Positions 44,382 through 53,899 of a stretch of 64,000 nt of DNA are shown here, in pieces. The translations under genes were made by a program, and so were the position numbers. This DNA is from MWFE01 sp964481075 (GTDB taxonomy: Bacteria > Bacteroidota > Bacteroidia > Bacteroidales > Tenuifilaceae). Position 1 is the first letter of the stretch; every line of letters begins with the position of its first letter. The stretch spans positions 1 to 64,000 of the forward strand of contig CAYZSD010000001.1 of NCBI GenBank assembly GCA_964481075.1. The letters run 5' to 3'. The notes beneath the pieces were generated by a model. The model did no database searches, had not been told where the DNA came from, and was given only the letters and a program-made list of their open reading frames with translations.

Positions 44382-46415
44382 TTATACCTTAAGACCAAAT
44401 ACTAAAACATCGTCAATCTGCTCGTTATTGCCCTTCCAACTTGCAAAAATGCTATTCATTTCATCTGCTTGTACATCTCCTGAATACTGGCTAAGGGTAA
44501 CAATCATCTCTTCAAAACGTTTACGCATGAATTTCTTTTTCATGTCACCACCCGTTTGGTCCATAAAGCCATCAGAGAAAAGATATATCCAATCACCTTC
44601 CTGAAGTTTGAACTCATGTTGTTCAAATTCTTTTTTGAAAATACTTACTGAAGATCCAATTGATGTATAATTGGATTTTAAGCGAATAATTTTTTTATGT
44701 CTAACTACAGTAAGTGGAATCAGGGCACCACAATAACGAAGAATTCCTGTGCTGGTGTCAACAGAACAAACGGCAATATCCATGCTATCCTTAAGAATCA
44801 CCTCCTCTTCATCCTTTTTTAGTTTTTTTGGTAGTTCAACATTAAGGAAGCTAAGAATACCAATAGGTTCTATTTCACGTTGTTGGTAAACTGCTTGATT
44901 AAGTAAATCCATTCCAATTATACTCATGAAGGCACCGGGCACTCCATGTCCAGTACAATCGGCTACAGCAATGTAAAGTAAGTTTTCTTTTGAGCTTAAC
45001 CAGTAAAAGTCGCCACTCACAAAATCTTTAGGTTTGTAAAACCTAAAAGCATCGGAAAAATATTGGTTTGCAACCTTTAGCTGAGGGAGAATGGCCTCCT
45101 GAATACGCTCTGCATACCTAATACTATCGGTAATCTTTCCAATATATCTTTCAATTACATTATATGCCTCCTCCAAGTTCTGATTCTTCTGCTCAATCCT
45201 AATGCGTTGTTCATCAATTTCTTGATTCTGTTGAACCAAAATTTTATTCTTTCCCTTTCTGTATTGAAGTGAAATGAAGGTGAATGTAAGCAAGCCTGCA
45301 ACCAAAAGAAGAATAACAGAAAGCGTTACGTTAAAAGTTCTAGCTCTAAAAAGTTCTAACTCCTTAATAAGATTGTCTTTATTTAACAAATCTATTTTGT
45401 TCTGTTTACGTTCCTTGTCGAGTTGATATTCAACAAAGTAAATTTTTTCAGAAAGTTGCTGGCTGAAAAGAGTGTCGTTGTAATTAATGATATCTTGAAA
45501 GAAACTTGAAGCCATCCGATGGTCGCCAATCTTTAAATATAAGTTTGCAAGAACCTTCGAAGCGTCTCTAATTGCTAGTCTCGCACCAATTTGCTTGGCC
45601 ACATTTAAAGCTTCACTCGCAGCAGACAACGACTTTTCAACTCTATTATTCTTAAAATCAATTTCTGCTATTTTGATGAGAATGTTAGCGTAAAGATCTT
45701 TATCCTCGTTGATTAATACTTTTTCAACCGATTTTTTATAGCTATCCAATGCTTTGTTGAGCATTCCTTTTTCAAAGTATATGTCTCCAATGTACTTGTA
45801 GCACACGGCTTGCTCTGGAATACGGTTTTCATGAATTCTTATTTCAAGTGCTTGTTCGTAGTAGAAAAGAGCACTATCAAGATCAAACATTAGTTGCTTA
45901 TTCCTTCCAATGTTAAGGTAAACGTATGCTAACATTGTATTGTTTTTTGTCTTTAAGGCTATAGCCAAAGCCTTATCGAGGTTCTCTTTTGCTCTAATGT
46001 AGTGCTCTTGGTAGATATGCAGGTTTGCAATGTTGATGTATGCGTAACCCTCCTGATCTTCTACATGATTTTTTGTTGCAATGTCAAGCCCAATAAAATA
46101 GTGGTCGATCGATTGGGAGTAATTACCAAGAATACGATAGGCAACACCAACAAAGCTATGGGCTTTTGCTAGGTTTGTATAGTCGTTGTTTTTTGTTGCT
46201 AGCTCTATTGCTTCTAACCCATGCTTCACCGATTCTTCAGGATTAGAATTTCGATTGCTCCAGCACAATTTCAGTAATTCAGCTATTCTTGTTGTGTCTT
46301 TGTTGGTTGTTTTTGGTTTAATATCATCGATAGTAGGTTGACTCCAAGTAGAGCCTGGGTAAAGGGTTATTGAAATAAATAATAGAATAGATATAATCTT
46401 AACGAATCTAAACAT
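44382..46415 (-). CDS. TPR sensor-SpoIIE serine phosphatase (cluster 2)
   Basis: A 677-residue protein: signal peptide (residues 1-25), TPR repeats about 50-320, a membrane helix about 358-382, coiled coil, and a SpoIIE domain from about 427 (KITDSIRYAERIQEAILPQ). Metal-site motifs VSGDFYW (463), DCTGHG (484), DSMDIAV (542), SDGFMDQ (612) and QIDDVLV (665) are kept, although DSMD replaces the DGMD of cluster 1. It is the first gene of a minus-strand unit with the stand-alone propeller and the rhomboid protease. It likely dephosphorylates an STAS-type antagonist or related substrate not encoded nearby. Confidence 0.9.
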   Translation of the reverse strand: MFRFVKIISILLFISITLYPGSTWSQPTIDDIKPKTTNKDTTRIAELLKLCWSNRNSNPEESVKHGLEAIELATKNNDYTNLAKAHSFVGVAYRILGNYSQSIDHYFIGLDIATKNHVEDQEGYAYINIANLHIYQEHYIRAKENLDKALAIALKTKNNTMLAYVYLNIGRNKQLMFDLDSALFYYEQALEIRIHENRIPEQAVCYKYIGDIYFEKGMLNKALDSYKKSVEKVLINEDKDLYANILIKIAEIDFKNNRVEKSLSAASEALNVAKQIGARLAIRDASKVLANLYLKIGDHRMASSFFQDIINYNDTLFSQQLSEKIYFVEYQLDKERKQNKIDLLNKDNLIKELELFRARTFNVTLSVILLLVAGLLTFTFISLQYRKGKNKILVQQNQEIDEQRIRIEQKNQNLEEAYNVIERYIGKITDSIRYAERIQEAILPQLKVANQYFSDAFRFYKPKDFVSGDFYWLSSKENLLYIAVADCTGHGVPGAFMSIIGMDLLNQAVYQQREIEPIGILSFLNVELPKKLKKDEEEVILKDSMDIAVCSVDTSTGILRYCGALIPLTVVRHKKIIRLKSNYTSIGSSVSIFKKEFEQHEFKLQEGDWIYLFSDGFMDQTGGDMKKKFMRKRFEEMIVTLSQYSGDVQADEMNSIFASWKGNNEQIDDVLVFGLKV

Positions 46416-46440
46416 AGCCAGTTTTGAAAAAAGTTTTATA

Positions 46441-46448
46441 CAAAAGTA
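46441..46448 (-). promoter_or_regulatory. Candidate -7 element for the TPR-SpoIIE/propeller/rhomboid unit
   Basis: The minus strand reads TACTTTTG (TAnnTTTG), 26 nt upstream of the ATG at 46415. No good -33 element at the usual spacing. Confidence 0.4.
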
Positions 46449-46552
46449 TAGTTTTATATCTGATTGCAGTTATTTATAAACCAAAGATGATAAAAAACTT
46501 ATAAGTTTGTCATTTCAAATAGTGTTGCTTGAAATAATATATTCCTAGTACT

Positions 46553-47401
46553 ATGAAATTCATTGGAGCTCATGTGAGCGCATCAGGGGGTGTTGAGAAT
46601 GCCCCAATAAATGCAAATGTGATTGGAGCAAAGGCATTTGGACTTTTTACTAAAAACCAAAAGCAATGGGTAGCACCACCTCTAACTCAGCAAAGCATAA
46701 AGAGCTTTAAAGTTAACTGCGAAAAGTTTGGCTATCAACCAAACCAAATTTTGCCACATGATAGCTACTTAATCAATCTTGGTCATCCAGAGCCAGAAGG
46801 TCTTGAAAAGTCTCGCAATGCTTTCCTTGATGAAATGATGCGATGCGAGCAGCTAGGTTTGGACCGATTGAACTTTCATCCAGGAAGTTCATTGGGAAAA
46901 ACAGACGAAGAAGGATGTCTAAAAACAATTGCCAGCAGTATCAATGTTATACTTGACAAGACAAAGGGAGTTATTGCTGTAATTGAAAATACTTCGGGGC
47001 AAGGCAATAATGTTGGCTATACATTCGAGCATCTTGCTTTCATTATCGACCTCGTTGAGGATAAGGCGAGGGTTGGGGTGTGTTTCGACACATGTCACGG
47101 TTATACCGCTGGTTATGATATTAAAACTGAAGCAGGATACAAGGATACCTGGAACAAGTTTGAGAGTATTATTGGGTTAAAATACCTGAAAGGAATCCAC
47201 TTAAATGATAGCAAGAAGGAACTCGGTTCCCGAGTTGATAGGCATGATAGTATTGGCAAAGGTTTACTTGGAATCGATGTTTTTGCTCGAATGATGAACG
47301 ATGATAGATTCAATGGAATTCCAATTATTCTGGAGACTCCCGATGATTCGATTTGGGCGGAGGAGATTTCATTGCTGTATGGACTTATGAATCTTAAGTA
47401 G
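46553..47401 (+). CDS. nfo: Deoxyribonuclease IV (AP endonuclease)
   Basis: A 282-residue zinc enzyme that cuts DNA 5' of abasic sites in base-excision repair. The TIM-barrel metal ligands are in NFHPGS (about residue 107), ENTSGQG (145), CFDTCHGYTAGYD (180), HLNDSKKELGSRVDRHD (216) and ILETPDD (260). Length is standard. Transcribed divergently from the TPR-SpoIIE unit. Confidence 0.95.
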   Translation: MKFIGAHVSASGGVENAPINANVIGAKAFGLFTKNQKQWVAPPLTQQSIKSFKVNCEKFGYQPNQILPHDSYLINLGHPEPEGLEKSRNAFLDEMMRCEQLGLDRLNFHPGSSLGKTDEEGCLKTIASSINVILDKTKGVIAVIENTSGQGNNVGYTFEHLAFIIDLVEDKARVGVCFDTCHGYTAGYDIKTEAGYKDTWNKFESIIGLKYLKGIHLNDSKKELGSRVDRHDSIGKGLLGIDVFARMMNDDRFNGIPIILETPDDSIWAEEISLLYGLMNLK

Positions 47402-47423
47402 TAACCATATCATTTTAAATAAA

Positions 47424-48359
47424 GTGCTGAATATTAAGAGCGAGAGTCTGATTATTTTTTTTGTTCTATCATTCTTTTTTTTTACTAGTAATGATAGACT
47501 TCTTTCTCAAAATACAAGTAATACTGAAGATTGGGGGTTGTGGAGAAGAAGAATAATCCTCACCTCAAAATATTTAGGACCCAATGCCCTACCTGTTCCA
47601 GATATTAGACAAGGAAATATAAATCCTGACTTGTTCTTGGACTTAGCTGGGTTTGCACATTTTTCGAGCTACGACAGGAGCTACAATCCATATTTTAGAC
47701 TTTCATTGCCATTCGCGAAGGGTAACGTTTCAATCGAAGTTTGGAGCGATCTTTTTGAGTACTTCGATACCGATTCTGCCTCGCTTTCATCGAGGAATGG
47801 TTGGAGTAAGGAGACGAATGGTTTTAGTGGAGGTGATATTTACGTAGCCTCACTTTTTCAACTGGTAAAAAACCACAACTATCTGCCAGACATGCTTTTA
47901 AGTATCAATTTAAAAACAGCATCTGGTGGAAAGGTTGAAGCACTTCGGCATACCGATACCCCTGGTTACTACTTTGACCTTTCGATAGGGAAAGATATTC
48001 CAATAAAGGGAAAAATCATCCTTCGACCCTATGGTTTAATCGGATTTTATGCTTATCAAACCAACCGGATTAAGAACTTACAGAACGATGCACCCCATTG
48101 GGGGGGTGGTTGTAAGCTTGCGGTATCAAGATTATCTCTTTCTGGATGTATTGGGGGATATCGAGGGTACTTTGAGCAAGGAGATAGACCTATAGTTGTA
48201 AGGTTTATTGCTGAACTTTCTGCAAATAAATTCCTTACAATTACAACGGGTTTTCAGCAAGGAATGCAAGATTTTGAGTATTCTACTTTCAATATAGGAA
48301 TCAGGTTTCAAATTCCGATGCTTGAAATGCCTATAAGTTCAGAAAAGGAGACATTTTAA
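47424..48359 (+). CDS. Putative outer-membrane beta-barrel protein, unknown function
   Basis: A 311-residue protein; the best start is a GTG at 47424, giving a signal peptide (SLIIFFVLSFFFFTS). The remainder alternates aromatic and polar residues typical of a small outer-membrane barrel, with Gly/Tyr-rich strands (YFDLSIGKDIPI, FYAYQTNRIKN, GGYRGYFEQGD). I do not recognise the family. Its stop overlaps by 4 nt the stop of the convergent propeller phosphatase, so the two 3' ends are entangled. Confidence 0.65.
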   Translation: MLNIKSESLIIFFVLSFFFFTSNDRLLSQNTSNTEDWGLWRRRIILTSKYLGPNALPVPDIRQGNINPDLFLDLAGFAHFSSYDRSYNPYFRLSLPFAKGNVSIEVWSDLFEYFDTDSASLSSRNGWSKETNGFSGGDIYVASLFQLVKNHNYLPDMLLSINLKTASGGKVEALRHTDTPGYYFDLSIGKDIPIKGKIILRPYGLIGFYAYQTNRIKNLQNDAPHWGGGCKLAVSRLSLSGCIGGYRGYFEQGDRPIVVRFIAELSANKFLTITTGFQQGMQDFEYSTFNIGIRFQIPMLEMPISSEKETF

Positions 48360-51300
48360 AGTTTTAGGGTGCTCCTACTTCCAACGTTGAAACCAGCAAT
48401 TAGTATATCATCGATTTGTGTTTTATTTCCAGCCCAATTTTCGAGCATCTCTTCCAACTTTACTTTTTGTTCAAGCATTGAAAGAGATTGATTTTCAAAC
48501 AAAAAGTTTACCAACCGTTTTTTTGAAAACCTTTTATTGTCTTTTTCGCCAATCTGATCGGCATAACCATCGGAAAACATGTAAATCCTATCGTTTGGCA
48601 TAAGTTTTATCCTATGATTTGTAAACGAATCTTTCTCCTTGAAGTAAACGCCAATAGGCATTGAATCGGGTTTAAACTCTTCGAGTTTAGTTTGTCCATT
48701 TTCATTTCGGAAAAGAAGTAGTGGGATGTTTGCCCCCGAGTATTCAAGCACACCTTCGTTTTCGTAAATTACAGCTAAACCGAGCTCCATTCCATCTCTC
48801 GAAAGTCCTTCGTTTCCTGTTTGACCCAACGATAGCTTTACTTCTCTACGCATTTCGTTTAGCACTTCACTCGCTTTACAAACCTCTCTCTTTCTTACAA
48901 TTTCATTGAGGAAAGCTATCCCAAGCATGCTCATAAACGCTCCAGGTACCCCATGTCCTGTACAATCGGCAACAGCTATTACGATAACATCGTTAAGTTT
49001 TTTCAACCAATAGAAGTCACCGCTTACTATGTTTAGAGGCTTATAAACTATTAGGTTCTCAGGGAAAAGTTGATCGATTGTCTCTTTCGAGGTAAGTAGA
49101 GCCATTTGAATAGTGCTGGCATACTGAATGCTTGAGGTTATTTCCTGATTTTGTTTTAATATCCTCTCGTTCTGTTCCATCAGAACTTCCGATTGTGCCA
49201 ATATCTCCTCTTTTTGCTGGTTTAGCGACTCATTCTGAACAAGGATCTCTTCTTTCTGTTCAATAACTTTAGCGGTTCTTTCTGCTACTACTTTCTCGAG
49301 CCAAACTTTTTCGGCATGTATTCTTCTTATGCTTAGCTTTACAGCAAGAAAAACCAGGAATCCAAAAAGAATAACATACATGAAAAATGCGTATGTTGTT
49401 CGATACCATGGGGGTAAAATCGTGAAGGAGTAATATGCTTCGGAACTAATGATTCCGAAAATGTTGCTCGCTCTTACACAGAATCGATAGTTTCCTTCTT
49501 TTAGGTACGAGTACTCTTTCTCTGTTCTTGTACTCCAATCGGACCATTCTTTTTCGTACCCATCAAGTTTAATTTGATATTTAGTTTTCTCGCTTTCTTC
49601 GTAAAAAATGCCAGAGTATTTTATACGAATTGCATTATTTATGAATTTTATATTTGGAGTATTTGCGTTGGTTTGTCGATTAACGGGTTTTCCGCTTTCA
49701 ATGAAAGCACCCCCGAAAAGAAGAGAGTCCTTGGGCTTTGTTACTTCAACTGAACGGATTAAAACCGAGAAGTTATCGAGGCAATAATTGCTTTGCTGTG
49801 GGTTAAAAAGAATCACCTTTTCACTGGAACCAAAATAAATTCGACTATTATCGATAGGGAGAAAAGAGAAGATGTTGTAATCGGAAAGTTTTCGGAGAGG
49901 AATGTCATAAAGTTCAACCCTTTCAAGGATCTTGTCGTTCCCTATAACCCTTCCTATCACCTCAAAGCCATTGCTTAAGCCCATTAACCAAGGGAAACCC
50001 TGAGAGTCTGTCTTTACGCTTTGAGCGTGAAAGTTTTCACCTGTAGCCTTGTTGAAATCGTGATTTACAACAAAAACACCATCTTGGTATTTATATGTTC
50101 CCTTTGATGTACCTATCATTATCTGATCGAACAACTTAAAGGTAGTGATGTTTTTGAAAGAGATTAAATCGGGGATGCTGTCAAACCTATGTTCTTGAAT
50201 TACAGCATTAAAATTATTATCAAACGATAAGCATATCACTCTTTCATTATTATCGTTTCCCCAAAGATTTCCTTCATTATCAATGGTTAAACTTTTCAGG
50301 TTTGGGTATTGAGAAAACTCCTTCTTATAGATCCAACTTCCATTCTTTTTCTCAAATACCCCCAGACCACCGTGCTCAATTGAGCCAAGCAGAAAACCCT
50401 TCCTTGGAGAAACAAGCTCTCGGGCAACCTGTTTAGATATTAGCTCTCCCTTAAAGTTTTTGATGTGAAACGTTCCAACATTGCTACTTGTGCTGATTAG
50501 ATCGTCATCAAAAATGTTTAACACCCATACTTTCCTGCCCTGTGTCTCTTTGATTAATGAAAATTTCTGATTATCTAAGTTGTTGTTTTCTTGTAAGTTA
50601 ATATAATAAACACCTTGAGCTGTGCCAACAAGAAGAAATCCTTTGCAAATAAGGAGATTATAAACTGTAGCATTAATTAGTCCCCACTGCTCATTTATTT
50701 GTGAAAAGGGTGAGCTGATAAACGAGCATGAAATACCATACTCAAGGCCACTCCATAGGTTCAATCGGTTATCGAAGAAAACCGCACAATGATCATTACT
50801 TTGCAGCCCACCCATTCGATTTATATGCTGGAGCGGGTTGCCTCGGATGTCAGTTACAAGAACACCATTCGATACCGTTCCAAATGCGATTATGCTATCT
50901 CTAATTGTAGTTGCAGTATAAACCTGATTTTGTATAATAAATTGGTTCGATGGGTTTTGTAGTGCGTTTAGCTTACCGTTATCAAGAAAGAAAAAACCAC
51001 CAGTTCGAGTTACAGCAAATAGAGTGTCGTTCATTTCAAAACTAAGACGGAGACGGTGATCCTTAAGGTAATCTCCATTTGGAATCCCTTCGATACTATC
51101 CCAACTAAATTTTGACAACCCTACATCAGTGCTTATCAAAATATCTGTTCCAATTCTAATTAAATTTATTATTCTATTGGGAATCTGAGTTATGGAGGTT
51201 TTGCCATTTAAGTATTTAACGATATAACCCCTTATTGAAAAGAAGAAAACCGTGTCGCTTTTTACTATAATGTCATAGAAATTTCCGAGGAATCTGTCGC

Positions 51301-51667
51301 TTCTCGTTTGGTCATCGATTATTGAAAGGAATATGGTTTCACCATTTTCACTATATCCAAGATACCCAACATCGTTTATTCCAGCACAATATATAGTGCC
51401 TTTCTCGTCTTTTGTCATTGAAAGTATAGATACATTTGGGGCGATATTGCGCCAGTGGATGCCATCGAATTCTAGAATTCCCCCCATATTGCCAAAATAC
51501 ATTATCCCTCTGTTATCCTGAATAATAGCCCAATTGTCGTTTTTAGCTTTATATTTAGATGGGGGATAGTTTTTTACAAACGGAATGCTGATGCTTGTTG
51601 CTTGCGACAAAAAGCAATAATTTAGAAACAAACACAAAATAAGTAGGAACAATCTACTCCTTTTCAT
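48356..51667 (-). CDS. Propeller-Y_Y_Y-SpoIIE serine phosphatase (cluster 2)
   Basis: An 1103-residue sensor phosphatase: signal peptide (1-24), beta-propeller blades about 35-640 (weaker, more diverged repeats than the cluster 1 copy), Y_Y_Y immunoglobulin-like domain about 689-754 (YQIKLDGYEKEWSDWS), membrane helix about 755-777, a Glu/Gln-rich coiled coil, and a SpoIIE domain from about 840. VSGDFYW (881), DCTGHG (900), SDGYADQ (1029) and QIDDILI (1084) are present; DGMELGLAV stands at the usual DGMDIG position, a conservative change. It starts 26 bp after the M23 peptidase stop on the same strand, so the two are probably co-transcribed. Confidence 0.9.
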   Translation of the reverse strand: MKRSRLFLLILCLFLNYCFLSQATSISIPFVKNYPPSKYKAKNDNWAIIQDNRGIMYFGNMGGILEFDGIHWRNIAPNVSILSMTKDEKGTIYCAGINDVGYLGYSENGETIFLSIIDDQTRSDRFLGNFYDIIVKSDTVFFFSIRGYIVKYLNGKTSITQIPNRIINLIRIGTDILISTDVGLSKFSWDSIEGIPNGDYLKDHRLRLSFEMNDTLFAVTRTGGFFFLDNGKLNALQNPSNQFIIQNQVYTATTIRDSIIAFGTVSNGVLVTDIRGNPLQHINRMGGLQSNDHCAVFFDNRLNLWSGLEYGISCSFISSPFSQINEQWGLINATVYNLLICKGFLLVGTAQGVYYINLQENNNLDNQKFSLIKETQGRKVWVLNIFDDDLISTSSNVGTFHIKNFKGELISKQVARELVSPRKGFLLGSIEHGGLGVFEKKNGSWIYKKEFSQYPNLKSLTIDNEGNLWGNDNNERVICLSFDNNFNAVIQEHRFDSIPDLISFKNITTFKLFDQIMIGTSKGTYKYQDGVFVVNHDFNKATGENFHAQSVKTDSQGFPWLMGLSNGFEVIGRVIGNDKILERVELYDIPLRKLSDYNIFSFLPIDNSRIYFGSSEKVILFNPQQSNYCLDNFSVLIRSVEVTKPKDSLLFGGAFIESGKPVNRQTNANTPNIKFINNAIRIKYSGIFYEESEKTKYQIKLDGYEKEWSDWSTRTEKEYSYLKEGNYRFCVRASNIFGIISSEAYYSFTILPPWYRTTYAFFMYVILFGFLVFLAVKLSIRRIHAEKVWLEKVVAERTAKVIEQKEEILVQNESLNQQKEEILAQSEVLMEQNERILKQNQEITSSIQYASTIQMALLTSKETIDQLFPENLIVYKPLNIVSGDFYWLKKLNDVIVIAVADCTGHGVPGAFMSMLGIAFLNEIVRKREVCKASEVLNEMRREVKLSLGQTGNEGLSRDGMELGLAVIYENEGVLEYSGANIPLLLFRNENGQTKLEEFKPDSMPIGVYFKEKDSFTNHRIKLMPNDRIYMFSDGYADQIGEKDNKRFSKKRLVNFLFENQSLSMLEQKVKLEEMLENWAGNKTQIDDILIAGFNVGSRSTLKL

Positions 51668-51693
51668 TTTACAAAAACCAATGGTTTAATTAT

Positions 51694-53697
51694 TTATAGC
51701 TTAATAAAACGTTTCCCAAACGAGCGGTTGTTCTTTTCTTCGAAAATGATGTAGGTGCCTTTGCCAAGATTGGAAACACCAACTACCTCGTGATTCGATT
51801 TTGTGCTAAATTGTAGCATAATTCTGCCCCAAATATCACATACTACATAATAACTACCAGCTAATCCTACTACATTAATATGCTCAGTTGCAAGACTAGG
51901 ATAGATATTAAAAACAGAAATCTTATTGGCTTCGCCAAGCCCAACCCCTGTATTGTTTATTCCAATTGTCATGCTGGCCACCGCTTCGTTCATGGCTGCA
52001 TCTTTTGCCGTAACGCTTAGTATATAAGTTCCGTTTGGTATAGTTCTGGTATCAAGAAGGATATCCTTATCGCCTTCATGAATTTCCTCATCGCCCGATG
52101 TGCTCGTAACAATTTGGTAGTACTGACGGATGTCGTAGTTGCCAATGGAGTAGCAGGTTTCGTCTCGTGAATAAATAGTTTCTAGTATCATCCCTTCGTA
52201 ATCACTTGAAAAGTAGGTGTCAAGAGGGAAATCGTAGTTATACGAAACCATGTCAACAACAGGTTCGTTCGGGTTCGAACTTGGGTATATCTTAAATGCT
52301 AGGCTAAAAACATCAATCTTCCAATAGGTATTAGCGATGTCATGAACCTTGCAAATAATTCGGATATCTCCTTCTAGCTGCATCGGATCGAGGTAGTTTC
52401 CACTTTCACTGCGAAATGCAAAAAGACTGTTGTCAAGAGTGTTTTCAAAAACAGGCGGTTGAGTGTCGATATTACCAATGACATCTGTGAGGGGATCGTT
52501 TGTTGTCCACCAAGCACCATTCCAAACCGCTCCCTGAGATTTTATCCTAGCAAAATGGACATGGGTAAAGCTATACCAAGGCCAGAAGATAAGTTCTCCA
52601 ACCACATCGCCTGCTGAAACCAGATCGCCTACTGAAAAAGGAATTGAAGACTCTATCAAGTGTGCGTATAGATAACCATGTGTTTCTTCGGCAGTGTTTT
52701 CAACTGCAATGGCAATTCTATGATTATATTCACCGCCTGTAGTAAGAACTGCCTTTACAACACCATCGGCCACGGCAAAAACTTGCTCGTTGGCTTGCCC
52801 CATGAAGTCAACTCCTGGGTGAAGGTATGGGGCTCCACCGTAATGCTGAATTTCTCCGTAACTGTTGCCAATAGGATGTGCGTATTCTTGCCCATACTTC
52901 AAGGGCGATTGGATTGGTTCATGGATATACCTTGCAGCACTTCTAGGGTATATAACTCTATCTTTTTCACAAACGTGTTTTTCGCTTTCTAGCTGACGAA
53001 GGGTGAATACAAATTGATCTTTCTCCGTTAATTTTTCAACGAAAAGCAACGACTCCTCAAACGATACAGCATTAAAGAAAGTGCCACTTAATGAGTAAGA
53101 TTTCAAAATCGAACTTTCTTCAACTTTAAAAATACTATGTCTTGAAAAAATAAAGGGTGTACCGCAATGAATTAGGATTCTTAATGGTTGCTCACTGACC
53201 GAAATACTTTTTTCACCCCAATGAACGATACCACTGTATTCATCATAGAATAATGGAATACCTTTTTCATCGACATTGAAAACCGAAGACTTTGGATAGT
53301 AACATGTTGTGAAATTCTCAGTATTTACTGTTACAAGATTCTTTGAATCGAAGAAGATAACATACTTTTTATTTTGAGAGAGTTGAATTCCATAGGTTCT
53401 GCTGAAATGCATGGTTTTTAAAAGATTACCTTGCCAATTGTAAAACCGAACGATAACTGGCACCGATGCTTCATACGATTCAACGGTCATGTAGCCAGCA
53501 TTAGTGATATACATACCATTTCCAAGTAATTCGACTCCATTAATATCAATTTTTTTTGAATCACCATCAACAAAATAATGTGGCTTTAACTTGTTCTCCG
53601 GAAGAATTATATGGCCGGCATAATTCAAACGAAAATTTTGGCTTGAAGCAAATATCCACAGAAGGATTAACGAAAAAGTTATCAAAAGGTGTTTCAT
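51694..53697 (-). CDS. M23-family peptidase with type IX secretion sorting tail
   Basis: A 667-residue exported protein (start MKHLLITFSL at 53697; an ATG 33 nt upstream is less signal-like). After an N-terminal beta-rich region comes a LytM/M23 metallopeptidase domain with HPGVDFMG (HxxxD zinc ligands, about residue 305) and HVHF (HxH, about 380), the family that cleaves peptidoglycan cross-links. A beta-sandwich follows, and the last about 80 residues (VFNIYPSLATEHINVVGL to FGKRFIKL) form a type IX secretion C-terminal sorting domain, implying export across the outer membrane and surface attachment or release. Divergent from the propeller phosphatase at 53900 and upstream of the one ending at 48356. 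Confidence 0.88.
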   Translation of the reverse strand: MKHLLITFSLILLWIFASSQNFRLNYAGHIILPENKLKPHYFVDGDSKKIDINGVELLGNGMYITNAGYMTVESYEASVPVIVRFYNWQGNLLKTMHFSRTYGIQLSQNKKYVIFFDSKNLVTVNTENFTTCYYPKSSVFNVDEKGIPLFYDEYSGIVHWGEKSISVSEQPLRILIHCGTPFIFSRHSIFKVEESSILKSYSLSGTFFNAVSFEESLLFVEKLTEKDQFVFTLRQLESEKHVCEKDRVIYPRSAARYIHEPIQSPLKYGQEYAHPIGNSYGEIQHYGGAPYLHPGVDFMGQANEQVFAVADGVVKAVLTTGGEYNHRIAIAVENTAEETHGYLYAHLIESSIPFSVGDLVSAGDVVGELIFWPWYSFTHVHFARIKSQGAVWNGAWWTTNDPLTDVIGNIDTQPPVFENTLDNSLFAFRSESGNYLDPMQLEGDIRIICKVHDIANTYWKIDVFSLAFKIYPSSNPNEPVVDMVSYNYDFPLDTYFSSDYEGMILETIYSRDETCYSIGNYDIRQYYQIVTSTSGDEEIHEGDKDILLDTRTIPNGTYILSVTAKDAAMNEAVASMTIGINNTGVGLGEANKISVFNIYPSLATEHINVVGLAGSYYVVCDIWGRIMLQFSTKSNHEVVGVSNLGKGTYIIFEEKNNRSFGKRFIKL

Positions 53698-53899
53698 GGA
53701 TTCATTTATTAGTGTTGAAAGCTTTTGCATTTAAGATAAAGGTCGAAGCTACTAAAAAAAAGATAGTATTTCAAAGACAATGAAAAATAAGCTTTGTGAA
53801 AAGCTTAGTATTTTGTCAAATAAGAAAAAAATTAAGAATTATTCACCTTTTGGGTGTCTTTTTTTTTTACCTTGCCTTGTTATTTTAACTTCATTCGCC

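Noticed and set aside
53865..53885. Long T-run as a terminator before the propeller phosphatase
   Set aside because: Only a 4-bp stem (CACC/GGTG) precedes it, too weak for a confident intrinsic terminator.
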